Made by a program: the position numbers and the translations under genes. A stretch of 45,749 nucleotides of DNA from Flavipsychrobacter sp. (GTDB taxonomy: Bacteria > Bacteroidota > Bacteroidia > Chitinophagales > Chitinophagaceae), in the NCBI GenBank assembly GCA_031292525.1, contig JARLGY010000056.1:1-45749 (forward strand). The letters run 5' to 3'. The notes beneath the pieces are model-generated. The model was given only the letters and a program-made list of their open reading frames with translations. It ran no database searches and had not been told where the DNA came from. Below are positions 18,404-26,406 of this stretch, in pieces (position 1 is the first letter of the stretch; each line of letters starts with the position of its first letter).

Positions 18404-19546
18404 TTAATTTTCACTAAAGGTTGTTATGGTCATGGTCTGGTTATGCAACTCACATTGGCTCGTAGGGTTGTAGGGCGATATCTCGCCATAAGAATAAAAG
18501 CCTGATATGCACGTATGGACACCAAATATTTCCTTTACGGCTTCCACCTCTTCGTAGGTGCGTTCTGCCAGTATTAGTTTCCTGCCAACACAACTAATTA
18601 ATAACGCAAATTCAGGTTTTTTTTCAAACCTCCCACTTTCGGCGGATTTTGTAGCAGCATGTGAGGCACCTTCGATCAAACGATCAAAATTAGCCTTCAT
18701 AAGACGTACTTTACTGCCTACAGGTAGGTTACCTGCAAATATCATCGATTTATCGTCTTCATTTACGCTCAATATAGTACGTACCAAGGTCGTATCACTG
18801 CCTTCCATCTTTAATGACAGAGGAAAAAGCAAAGCAGAGCCAGGCAGATCATTCACATAATCGCCCAGGTATTCCTTATAGAGATCTAATGCATTGCGAC
18901 CATCTATTTCGTAAAGTATATTCTTGTCAGATTTTGTAATGGTGCGTTCGCGGCCAAACTCATCCCAACCGCCAAAAGAACCGTGGCCTATAGAGATAGC
19001 ATTGCCATAGAAGCCAATTGCGATAACGTTACCCTGTGCAGGCACAGCATTGAGGCCAGAATAAGTTTTAGAGAACCTGGCAGCATCGCCCGCAAGGCCA
19101 CCTGTCACCGGCACTTTGCGCGTATTATTTTCATTGAAACCCGCCACCAATTCGCTACCATTTATATATGTACCATCTGATATAATTAATACAGATGCAA
19201 GATCGGGTTGGTCCAGTTGTTGCATCAAGTACTTGCCAGTCTCATAACTATTCAGGTGCTGTTGCAGATCTATACTAGCTGAAACTATTTTCGTCTTGTC
19301 AAATTCCATTGCCGTTGCTACCACACTATCATCGTAAACATCATTGTCCAGTATTTCGCCGGATGTTGAGGCAATTACAATATCGGCATAGGGGTACAAA
19401 CCTTTTAAATGAAAATACATCTCATTTTTTACAACTATCTCAGGAGATCCGAATGCCAGTACAAGCGAACAGGCATCGCTGTTAAACCCCGAAGCTGGAA
19501 AATCCTTCCAATTGCCTTTAATAAAATGATGTTGCTGAATTTTCAT
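18404..19546 (-). CDS. FIST N/C domain sensory protein
   Basis: This 380-residue protein starts at the ATG at 19546 (MKIQQHHFIKG); a start at 19624 would add an unsupported 26-residue extension. Residues ~25-220 match the FIST N domain (LVLAFGSPEIV, IVIASTSGEI, VPVTGGLAGDAARF) and residues ~225-370 the FIST C domain, ending in ISGFYSYGEISPY. FIST domains are intracellular small-molecule sensing modules found with kinases, chemoreceptors and diguanylate cyclases. The conserved GGLAGDAARF loop and the C-terminal GFYSYGEI are the expected ligand-fold motifs. It is transcribed with the downstream hybrid kinase, which lacks its own sensor. The ligand is unknown; amino acids have been suggested for the family. 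Confidence 0.88.
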   Translation of the reverse strand: MKIQQHHFIKGNWKDFPASGFNSDACSLVLAFGSPEIVVKNEMYFHLKGLYPYADIVIASTSGEILDNDVYDDSVVATAMEFDKTKIVSASIDLQQHLNSYETGKYLMQQLDQPDLASVLIISDGTYINGSELVAGFNENNTRKVPVTGGLAGDAARFSKTYSGLNAVPAQGNVIAIGFYGNAISIGHGSFGGWDEFGRERTITKSDKNILYEIDGRNALDLYKEYLGDYVNDLPGSALLFPLSLKMEGSDTTLVRTILSVNEDDKSMIFAGNLPVGSKVRLMKANFDRLIEGASHAATKSAESGRFEKKPEFALLISCVGRKLILAERTYEEVEAVKEIFGVHTCISGFYSYGEISPYNPTSQCELHNQTMTITTFSEN

Positions 19547-19801
19547 AAAAGTATATCCCGAGCTATAAAATAATTGTAGTACATAAATATAATTAGCTTT
19601 TTTATTATTAAGATCTAATATCAATAATTAAAGTATAAAAAAATAAGATGTGCTAACTTTTTTAAATAATTTACTGTCTAAAATATTGCTGATAGCTTGT
19701 AATAAAAGGATATCTTGGTATATTTATGTCCATGTCGTTCTTTTTTTGCAACAAATAATTTATTTAACAAAACATAAATACCCGCATTAAAATCATACTC
19801 T

Positions 19802-22800
19802 ATGAAGTATTTCAACAAAAAAAACATACTACTATCACTTACCGTACTTGTGGGATACTTGAGTTTGCATAACGCTACGGGTACTGCCACAAACGGAAAC
19901 GGTGACCGCACAGGATCTCCTTTTGCTTATGCGGGCGCCCCAACCTGCGCTTCAGCAGGTTCCTGCCACAACCAAAGTCCTGGGGTTTTCACTCCGGTTA
20001 CTACCATACAGGTATTCAATGGGGTAACGCCTGTTACCAGTTATGTTGGGGGTACTGTTTATACAGTTACTATAACGGTAAGCTCACCAAATGTAACAGT
20101 AAATACGCGCTATGGTTTCCAGACTGTTTCTGTACTGGCAAGCAATAATAACAGTATAGGTACCTGGCTTTCTTTACCCCCAGGCTTTACCTCACCAATT
20201 GTTAATTCAAGAGTGTATGTTGAGCAATCTGCCGCCCAAAGTGCCAATTCTGTAAATCTTACCTGGAGAGCTCCTACGTCGGGTAGTGGTACTGTAAATT
20301 TTTATGCTTCTGCACTTGTAGCTAATAATGATTTGCTGGCTACGGGCGACAATGCTGCAAATACATCACTCAGCCTGCCTGAATTTGCAGTCTGCACACC
20401 GCCAACTGTTACTCCTTCTATTAGCCTGATCCATTGCAACAATGGCACAGATGGTTCTATCAATCTTACTGTAACAGGTGGTACTACTCCTTACATCTTT
20501 TCATGGACTGGCCCCAATGGCTATACATCTACCGCACAAAACATTTCAGGATTGTCTGCAGGAACTTACAATGTTACAGTTACAGGAGGCACTTGTTCTT
20601 CAACAGCATCTGTTACGCTCAGCAATCCTGCACCAATAGTGTTAGGCACATTAAGTCCCATTACTATCTGCGAAGGTAACACACTGAACCTGACCGAAAC
20701 TGCTTCAGGAGGTACCGGTACGCTCCAGTATTCATGGACAGGGCCAAACGGCTTTACATCTAATGCACTTAGTCCTTCAATACAGTTAATACCAATAGCA
20801 GATTCTGGTATATATACTCTCATGGTTACAGACGGGAATGGCTGCACGGCAACTTCAAGTGTTCACGTTACCGTCAATCCGGGTATAATATTGCAGGCAA
20901 ATGCCACTAGTCCATTGTGTCATGGTGATATAAATGGTAGCATAGCTTTGTTCCCATCTGGCAGCGGCAATCAGCCTTTCTCTTATTCATGGACAGGGCC
21001 TAATGGTTTTACAGCCACTTCTTCAAGCCTTGCAAACCTTGCTCCTGGTACTTATACACTTATAGCATCGCAAGCATCGGGCAGTTGCACACAAACATAT
21101 AGCGCTACTCTTACTGATCCTGCATTGCTAACTGCAGCGGCATCAGTTACCGCCACACCTGTATGTGTGGGCACCCCGCTTAAATTAACTGGTGTGGGCA
21201 CAGGCGGTACAGGTACCCTTACTTACCGCTGGAGCGCCCCGGGCAATTATTTTTCCAACAATCAGAATCCCACGGTAACAAACAACGCAAACTATAATAA
21301 CTCATTGCTTTATACTCTTGCTGTAACAGACGGTAATAATTGCACCGCTTCAGCTACTGTAAATGCGGTTGTTGATACAGTGCCTACCGTAACAGCAACT
21401 GGTGTGGGCGCACTTTGCAACGGCTCTGCTACTGGTGGTGTAAATGTTACTGCTACTGGTGGTGTGCCGTTCACATATACTTACTCAGGCCCCAACTCAT
21501 TTACTGCAAACACACAAAATATCACCAATGTTCCTGCTGGTACTTATACGGTTACAGTAACTTCAGCAGCGGGTTGCTCTACTACAAAATCTGCTACAGT
21601 TACACAGCCGGCTACATCTGTAACAGGTGCTGCAACATCCAACACTCCATATTGTGCAAATGGCACAATAAACCTTTTTGGTACAGGTAGTGGGGGTACA
21701 GGTGCAATATCTTATTCATGGACAGGGCCTAACGGTTTCACATCCTCGGCACAGAGTCCATCTATATCATCTGCCACTATTTTGAACTCTGGTATATATA
21801 CACTTACTGTAAGAGATGCTAACAATTGTAGCTTTTTAACCACCACAAATGTTCAGCAAAGCGTACTGCCGGTTGTTACAACTGCGGTAACCAATGTATC
21901 GTGCTTCAATAGCAGCACCGGCTCTATAATCAGTACAGTAACAGGCGGTGCACCACCATTCACTTTTGCGTGGACAGGGCCAAATGGTTATACATCTGGT
22001 GCTCAAAACCCAACTAACCTTGCAGCAGGTATCTATTCTGTGTCAGTAGTAGGTGTATGTGCAGGTACAGGTACTACATCAGTAATTGTAACACAGCCTA
22101 CCGCTCTTTTAGATTCTATATATGCTAACAACCCAGTATGTGCCGGTACTTTGCTAAACATCAATAGCATAGTCTCTGGTGGTACAGGCAACTATAATTA
22201 CTCATGGACGGGACCTAACAATTTTATCTCTACTACATCAAACCCATCTATACCTGCTGTAACAACTGCAGCAAGCGGACAATACACCCTTGTGGTACGC
22301 GATGGTAACAATTGCCTTAAAGCTGCACAATATGTTGTAACGGTTGATACTGTGCCAACTATACCACTAAAGGACACCAGCTATTGCCCAGGTGCTTCAG
22401 TAGTGCTGAACGCCGGCAACAATGGCGCTGCGTTCCTTTGGAATACAGGTGCTACCACACAGGTAATAGAAGCAGGCACTACAGGTAGTTACAATGTAAT
22501 AGTAACCAATGGTTATGGCTGCCCTGCTACAAAGACCATCCAGGTTTCTGCAGGTTCAGTTCCAAAAGTTGATTCTATACATGCAGGTGTTATAGCAACC
22601 AACCCTGGTGGCTTTAACTTCTCTGCAATAAATGCAAAATCTGTTTCGGCTTATTTATGGGACTTTGGCGATACCCACACGGCTATCGGGGCTACACCTA
22701 CGCACTACTATGCTGCAACTGGCACTTACCCTGTAAAACTATATGCTGCAAATGTGTGTGGTGTTGATACAGTAAGTAAACAACTGACAGTAACCGCAGT

Positions 22801-23071
22801 AACTGGCGTACAGAATGTAACTGGTGGCAACAGCACAATAAATATTTACCCTAACCCTACCCGCGATTATGTAACTATAGAAAATAACGGTGGTGTAACT
22901 ATGAATAATATAAAGGTGATCAACATGCTTGGCGCCAAGGTTTTTGAAAGCAACATAAATAACCAGCAGCTGTTTAAGATGAATACTAACGCCTTTGCTC
23001 CGGGTATTTACAATCTTTACATACAAACAAGTGAAGGTACCGTAGTACGGAAACTGGAAGTAATAAAGTAA
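19802..23071 (+). CDS. Giant T9SS adhesin-like protein with alternating SprB/Ig-like repeats
   Basis: This is a 1089-residue secreted protein. A signal peptide (MKYFNKKNILLSLTVLVGYL) is followed by a choice-of-anchor V / Reeler-like domain with GSPFAYAGAPTCASAGSCHN (a Cys...Cys-His motif, not CxxCH) up to about residue 197. Residues ~200-850 hold eight beta-sandwich repeats, most with a (Y/F)SWTGPNGF(T/Y)-like core, alternating between an SprB-like type (CxNGxxGSI) and an Ig-like type (CxGxxLxL). Then come an Ig-like block (YCPGASVVLNAGNNG) and a PKD domain with YLWDFGDTHT. The end is a T9SS type A sorting domain (INIYPNPTRDYV to VVRKLEVIK). A surface adhesion or gliding-associated role is likely but not proven. 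A terminator follows. Confidence 0.9.
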   Translation: MKYFNKKNILLSLTVLVGYLSLHNATGTATNGNGDRTGSPFAYAGAPTCASAGSCHNQSPGVFTPVTTIQVFNGVTPVTSYVGGTVYTVTITVSSPNVTVNTRYGFQTVSVLASNNNSIGTWLSLPPGFTSPIVNSRVYVEQSAAQSANSVNLTWRAPTSGSGTVNFYASALVANNDLLATGDNAANTSLSLPEFAVCTPPTVTPSISLIHCNNGTDGSINLTVTGGTTPYIFSWTGPNGYTSTAQNISGLSAGTYNVTVTGGTCSSTASVTLSNPAPIVLGTLSPITICEGNTLNLTETASGGTGTLQYSWTGPNGFTSNALSPSIQLIPIADSGIYTLMVTDGNGCTATSSVHVTVNPGIILQANATSPLCHGDINGSIALFPSGSGNQPFSYSWTGPNGFTATSSSLANLAPGTYTLIASQASGSCTQTYSATLTDPALLTAAASVTATPVCVGTPLKLTGVGTGGTGTLTYRWSAPGNYFSNNQNPTVTNNANYNNSLLYTLAVTDGNNCTASATVNAVVDTVPTVTATGVGALCNGSATGGVNVTATGGVPFTYTYSGPNSFTANTQNITNVPAGTYTVTVTSAAGCSTTKSATVTQPATSVTGAATSNTPYCANGTINLFGTGSGGTGAISYSWTGPNGFTSSAQSPSISSATILNSGIYTLTVRDANNCSFLTTTNVQQSVLPVVTTAVTNVSCFNSSTGSIISTVTGGAPPFTFAWTGPNGYTSGAQNPTNLAAGIYSVSVVGVCAGTGTTSVIVTQPTALLDSIYANNPVCAGTLLNINSIVSGGTGNYNYSWTGPNNFISTTSNPSIPAVTTAASGQYTLVVRDGNNCLKAAQYVVTVDTVPTIPLKDTSYCPGASVVLNAGNNGAAFLWNTGATTQVIEAGTTGSYNVIVTNGYGCPATKTIQVSAGSVPKVDSIHAGVIATNPGGFNFSAINAKSVSAYLWDFGDTHTAIGATPTHYYAATGTYPVKLYAANVCGVDTVSKQLTVTAVTGVQNVTGGNSTINIYPNPTRDYVTIENNGGVTMNNIKVINMLGAKVFESNINNQQLFKMNTNAFAPGIYNLYIQTSEGTVVRKLEVIK

Positions 23072-23095
23072 GCAACAAACATAAGCTTGTAGTAA

Positions 23096-23127
23096 GAACC
23101 CCGCATATAGCGGGGTTTCTTATTTTA
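23096..23127 (+). terminator. Terminator of the repeat-protein gene
   Basis: AACCCCGC (23097-23104) pairs with GCGGGGTT (23110-23117) over ATATA, followed by TCTTATTTTATT. It separates the adhesin gene from the arginine leader. Confidence 0.92.
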
Positions 23128-23144
23128 TTAACATGCAGTTACAG

Positions 23145-23171
23145 TTTTGTATTTAATTTAGGTATAACTTG
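23145..23171 (+). promoter_or_regulatory. Weak candidate promoter of the arginine leader
   Basis: TTTTG at 23145-23149 and TAACTTG at 23165-23171 (one base short of TAnnTTTG) are spaced about as a Bacteroidota promoter. A start near 23178 would put about 35 bases before the leader ATG at 23213. Confidence 0.3.
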
Positions 23172-23212
23172 CACCTTTATTTTAAAAAACAAGTCTTATT
23201 TAAGAAATAAAG

Positions 23213-23338
23213 ATGAAAAAAACCTTCCTACATATGCCGGTAAATATTGCGCTCCCGCGCACCGGCGCAGGGTTTTTCGCTGTTCAGCCATGGACAGTTT
23301 TTTCGTACAGGAGTACTCCCTTCCTTGTCCGACGTTGA
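23213..23338 (+). CDS. Putative 41-residue leader peptide of the arginine operon
   Basis: This small ORF (ATG at 23213, TGA at 23336) encodes a 41-residue peptide starting MKKTFLHMPVNIALPRTG. It ends in LVRR, with the tandem Arg codons CGA CGT just before the stop; Arg also occurs at residues 16 and 33. It lies in an otherwise non-coding 394-base gap after a terminator and before the arginine operon. Thirty-two bases after its stop comes a terminator-like hairpin. This layout fits ribosome-mediated attenuation. The coding status is not proven, Arg is not highly enriched, and the DNA here is unusually GC-rich, so it may instead be part of a folded RNA. Confidence 0.4.
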   Translation: MKKTFLHMPVNIALPRTGAGFFAVQPWTVFSYRSTPFLVRR

Positions 23339-23350
23339 TACGCCATATTC

Positions 23351-23391
23351 CTTCAGTTGTACTGTTGAAGAAGCCTTTGCAAGGCTTTTGA
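23351..23391 (+). terminator. Putative attenuator hairpins upstream of the arginine operon
   Basis: AAGCCTT (23371-23377) pairs perfectly with AAGGCTT (23381-23387) over a three-base loop, followed by TTTG. Immediately before it, CTTCAGT (23351-23357) can pair with ACTG...AAG up to 23370. The hairpins lie between the small leader ORF and the first arginine gene, where an attenuator would be. The T-run is short, so the terminator is of moderate quality. Confidence 0.5.
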
Positions 23392-23465
23392 TTTAACGTT
23401 TTAACCTGCATTCACTGCACGGTTATTGCCTATTAATTTATTCAATTTATTTAACGGTTAATATA

Positions 23466-24158
23466 ATGAACCAAAACTTTCAAGTGGTGGTGGCAACTAG
23501 CCTCCATTTTGGTTTTGCTGAGGCAATTTGTGAAGAAATGGCTGAATCGGCTAAGGCACGCGGCACAGGGATAGCCAAACGCAGTCCTGAATACCTCGAA
23601 CTGAAAATGCAGGAAGGAAAAGCTGTGATAGCTTTGTCGCCGGAAGGTGATTGGGCAGGTTTCTGCTATATAGAATGCTGGAACGGTGAGTATGTCGCCA
23701 ATTCAGGATTGATAGTACGGCCGGAATTCAGGAAGTATGGACTTGCTAAGATGATCAAGAGCAAGATATTTGAATTGAGCCGTAAGAAATATCCTGAAGC
23801 CAAGATATTTGGTCTCACCACCGGACTGGCTGTAATGAAGATAAACAGCGATCTTGGCTACGAGCCTGTCACTTATTCTGAGCTGACACAAGATGATGCT
23901 TTTTGGCAGGGTTGCAAAAGTTGTGTGAATTACGACATACTGATGAGCAAGGAGCGGAAGAATTGCTTGTGTACAGCCATGCTTTATGACCCCAAGGACC
24001 ATTATGAACCAGCAGAAACATCGGCCAACTTTAAAGAGAAAGAAAAGTCTTATGCACGATTGCTGAATTTTAAACAGTTGAGGTTTTTGAAAAATTTACG
24101 CAAAAATCATCTGTTGTTTTCCATATATTCAGTTTGTTTGAGTTGGTTTGCACATTAA
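23466..24158 (+). CDS. GNAT acyltransferase, probable N-acylglutamate synthase of the arginine pathway
   Basis: This 230-residue GNAT-fold protein carries the acyl-CoA pyrophosphate loop motif RKYGLAKM (near residue 90) after the strand SGLIVRPEF. The C-terminal part is cysteine-rich (GCKSCVNYD and KNCLCTAML), with a basic, hydrophobic tail. It is the first gene of the arginine operon, which has no argA, argJ or argAB fusion. It is therefore the best candidate for the first step, acylation of glutamate. Acetyl-CoA is the usual donor, but the downstream carbamoyltransferase points to succinyl-CoA (inference). The argG start is 33 bases downstream. The Cys pairs could bind metal; this is not typical of NAGS enzymes. 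Confidence 0.75.
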   Translation: MNQNFQVVVATSLHFGFAEAICEEMAESAKARGTGIAKRSPEYLELKMQEGKAVIALSPEGDWAGFCYIECWNGEYVANSGLIVRPEFRKYGLAKMIKSKIFELSRKKYPEAKIFGLTTGLAVMKINSDLGYEPVTYSELTQDDAFWQGCKSCVNYDILMSKERKNCLCTAMLYDPKDHYEPAETSANFKEKEKSYARLLNFKQLRFLKNLRKNHLLFSIYSVCLSWFAH

Positions 24159-24191
24159 TAAATTAATTTTAATTAATAATATTCTCTCCCG

Positions 24192-25421
24192 ATGAAAAAA
24201 GTGGTATTAGCCTATAGTGGCGGACTTGACACTACCTATTGTGCCATATATCTTTCTAAAGTGCAACAGCTTGAAGTACATGCTGTAACCATACAGACCG
24301 GCGGCTTTAGCGAAGAAGAGCTGCAAAACATAGAAAAGAAAGCCCGCCTGCTGGGTGTCGCTTCTTTCAAAGTGATAGATGTTACTTCAGCCTATTATGA
24401 AAGTTGCATCAAGTACCTCATATTCGGGAATGTATTGAAGAATGCAACCTATCCGCTCAGCGTGAGTGCAGAACGTATGGTACAGGCCATAACCGTAGCA
24501 CAGTACGCAGCTGATATGAATGCCGACTTTGTGGCTCATGGCAGCACAGGCGCCGGTAACGATCAGGTACGTTTCGATATGGTGTTCCAAAGTATGATAC
24601 CTAATATAGGTATCATCACTCCAATTCGTGACATGCGCCTGAGCAGGGAAGCAGAGATCAGCTTCCTGAAAAAGAATGATGTGGAAATGAACTTTGAAAA
24701 AGCCCAATATAGCATCAATAAAGGGCTATGGGGTACATCAGTTGGTGGCCGCGAAACACTTACCAGCGATGGCTACTTGCCTGAAAGTGCATGGCCTACA
24801 CAGGTAACAGAAACAGAACCAAGAGATATAACCCTAACCTTTGAAAAGGGTGAACTTACAGGCATAAGCGATATTGCGTTTGATAGCCCCGTTGAGGCCA
24901 TACAATACCTGCAGGCCATAGCACAACCTTATGGCATAGGCCGAGACATACACGTAGGCGACACAATAATAGGCATCAAAGGCCGCGTTGGTTTTGAAGC
25001 TGCTGCGCCTATCATTATAATTAAAGCGCATCACCTGCTTGAAAAGCATACACTTACCAAGCACCAATTATATTGGAAAGACCAACTGAGCACCTGGTAC
25101 GGCAACTGGCTGCACGAGGGTATGATGCTGGACCCTACCATGCGCAACATAGAAAGCTTTTTGCTGGATAGCCAGAAAACAGTTAGTGGCAAGGTGCATG
25201 TAACATTACATCCGTACCGCTTTATACTAAAAGGCATTGATAGCCCGCATGACATGATGAACAATAAATTTGGTGCGTATGGCGAAATGAACAATAGCTG
25301 GAGCGGTGATGATGTAAAAGGCTTTGCAAAAATATTTGGCAATCAGGTAGGTATATACAATGCGGTGAACGGTTACAAATTTGAACTCACCGGCGGAAAA
25401 ACTTTTCAGGAAAATGAGTAA
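24192..25421 (+). CDS. argG: Argininosuccinate synthase
   Basis: This 409-residue enzyme joins citrulline and aspartate with ATP to form argininosuccinate. The N-terminal PP-loop is LAYSGGLDTTYCAIYL (residues 6-21), and the citrulline/aspartate site is marked by HGSTGAGNDQVRFD and YSINKGLWGTSVGGRE. Length matches the family. It is the second gene of the operon and overlaps argC by eight bases, consistent with translational coupling. Confidence 0.95.
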   Translation: MKKVVLAYSGGLDTTYCAIYLSKVQQLEVHAVTIQTGGFSEEELQNIEKKARLLGVASFKVIDVTSAYYESCIKYLIFGNVLKNATYPLSVSAERMVQAITVAQYAADMNADFVAHGSTGAGNDQVRFDMVFQSMIPNIGIITPIRDMRLSREAEISFLKKNDVEMNFEKAQYSINKGLWGTSVGGRETLTSDGYLPESAWPTQVTETEPRDITLTFEKGELTGISDIAFDSPVEAIQYLQAIAQPYGIGRDIHVGDTIIGIKGRVGFEAAAPIIIIKAHHLLEKHTLTKHQLYWKDQLSTWYGNWLHEGMMLDPTMRNIESFLLDSQKTVSGKVHVTLHPYRFILKGIDSPHDMMNNKFGAYGEMNNSWSGDDVKGFAKIFGNQVGIYNAVNGYKFELTGGKTFQENE

Positions 25422-26397
25422 TGCAACTATAAAAGTAGGGATAGTAGGAGGTGCTGGATATACCGGCGGCGAAATGCTGCGGATACTACTGAACCACCCC
25501 GAGGTGGACATTGTATTCATACATAGCCGTAGCAATGCCGGAGAACCTGTATATAAAGTACATAGTGATCTGTTGGGCAGTACAGACCTGCTATTTAGCA
25601 AGGACATACAGTATGATATAGATGTATTGTTTTTGTGTGTAGGACATGGCGAGGCAAAAGTATTTTTAGATGCCAATAATATACCGGTAAGTATTTCTAT
25701 TATTGACTTGTCTCAGGACTTCAGGATAATAAAGAATGCACAGTTTGGCGAACGCACATTTGTGTACGGACTGCCCGAAACAAACCGTGAACAGATAAAA
25801 ACAGCAACCAGCATTGCCAACCCAGGCTGCTTTGCTACATGCATACAACTGGGCCTATTACCCTTAGCTAAAGCCGGCCTGCTGGACGAAGTACAAACCA
25901 CAGGCATAACAGGCGCTACAGGCGCAGGGCAAAAGCTACAAGCCAGCTCGCACTTTGCATGGAGAGCTAATAACATAGAAGCTTACAAATCATTAGAGCA
26001 CCAGCATCTGCACGAGATATTACAGACCATAAGCAATCTGCAGCCCGATCATAAAGCCATCAACTTCATACCTTGGCGCGGCGATTTTACCAGGGGTATT
26101 TATGTAAGCTCCCACACCATATGCAGTCTTGATTTGGAAGCTGCGTATGCCCTGTATGAGTCGTATTATGATAGTCATCCTTTCACACATGTGAGCAGGG
26201 AGATGATAGATATGAAGCAGGTCGTCAATACCAATAAGGCGCTGATACATCTTGAAAAAGTCGGCGACCGGCTGGTAATACATTCAACTATAGACAACTT
26301 GCTGAAAGGTGCATCAGGACAGGCCGTACAGAATATGAACCTGATGTTTGGATTGCCCGAACATACAGGATTACAATTAAAAGCTAACGCATTTTAA
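25414..26397 (+). CDS. argC: N-acyl-gamma-glutamyl-phosphate reductase
   Basis: This 327-residue NADPH-dependent enzyme reduces N-acyl-glutamyl phosphate to the semialdehyde. The NADP motif is GIVGGAGYTGGEMLR (residues ~9-23), and the catalytic cysteine is Cys139 in NPGCFATC. Residues HxHE-like (LEHQHLHEI) and FIPWRGDFTRGIY follow the family. The ATG at 25414 overlaps the end of argG; an upstream in-frame TTG at 25381 is not used because it would lie deep in argG. Whether the acyl group is acetyl or succinyl cannot be read from this protein alone. Confidence 0.94.
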   Translation: MSNATIKVGIVGGAGYTGGEMLRILLNHPEVDIVFIHSRSNAGEPVYKVHSDLLGSTDLLFSKDIQYDIDVLFLCVGHGEAKVFLDANNIPVSISIIDLSQDFRIIKNAQFGERTFVYGLPETNREQIKTATSIANPGCFATCIQLGLLPLAKAGLLDEVQTTGITGATGAGQKLQASSHFAWRANNIEAYKSLEHQHLHEILQTISNLQPDHKAINFIPWRGDFTRGIYVSSHTICSLDLEAAYALYESYYDSHPFTHVSREMIDMKQVVNTNKALIHLEKVGDRLVIHSTIDNLLKGASGQAVQNMNLMFGLPEHTGLQLKANAF

Positions 26398-26406
26398 TAC
26401 CACATC

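Noticed and set aside
19919-19980. A haem c site in the T9SS adhesin
   Set aside because: The spacing is Cys-x5-Cys-His rather than CxxCH, so a covalent haem site is not supported.
20400-22350. The regular repeats as a CRISPR array or tandem DNA satellite
   Set aside because: The repeats are protein modules of about 80 codons within one open frame, diverged at DNA level.
23196-23411. A 71-codon minus-strand ORF across the arginine leader
   Set aside because: No recognisable domain; its open frame is likely a by-product of the structured, GC-rich leader. It cannot be fully excluded as a small protein.
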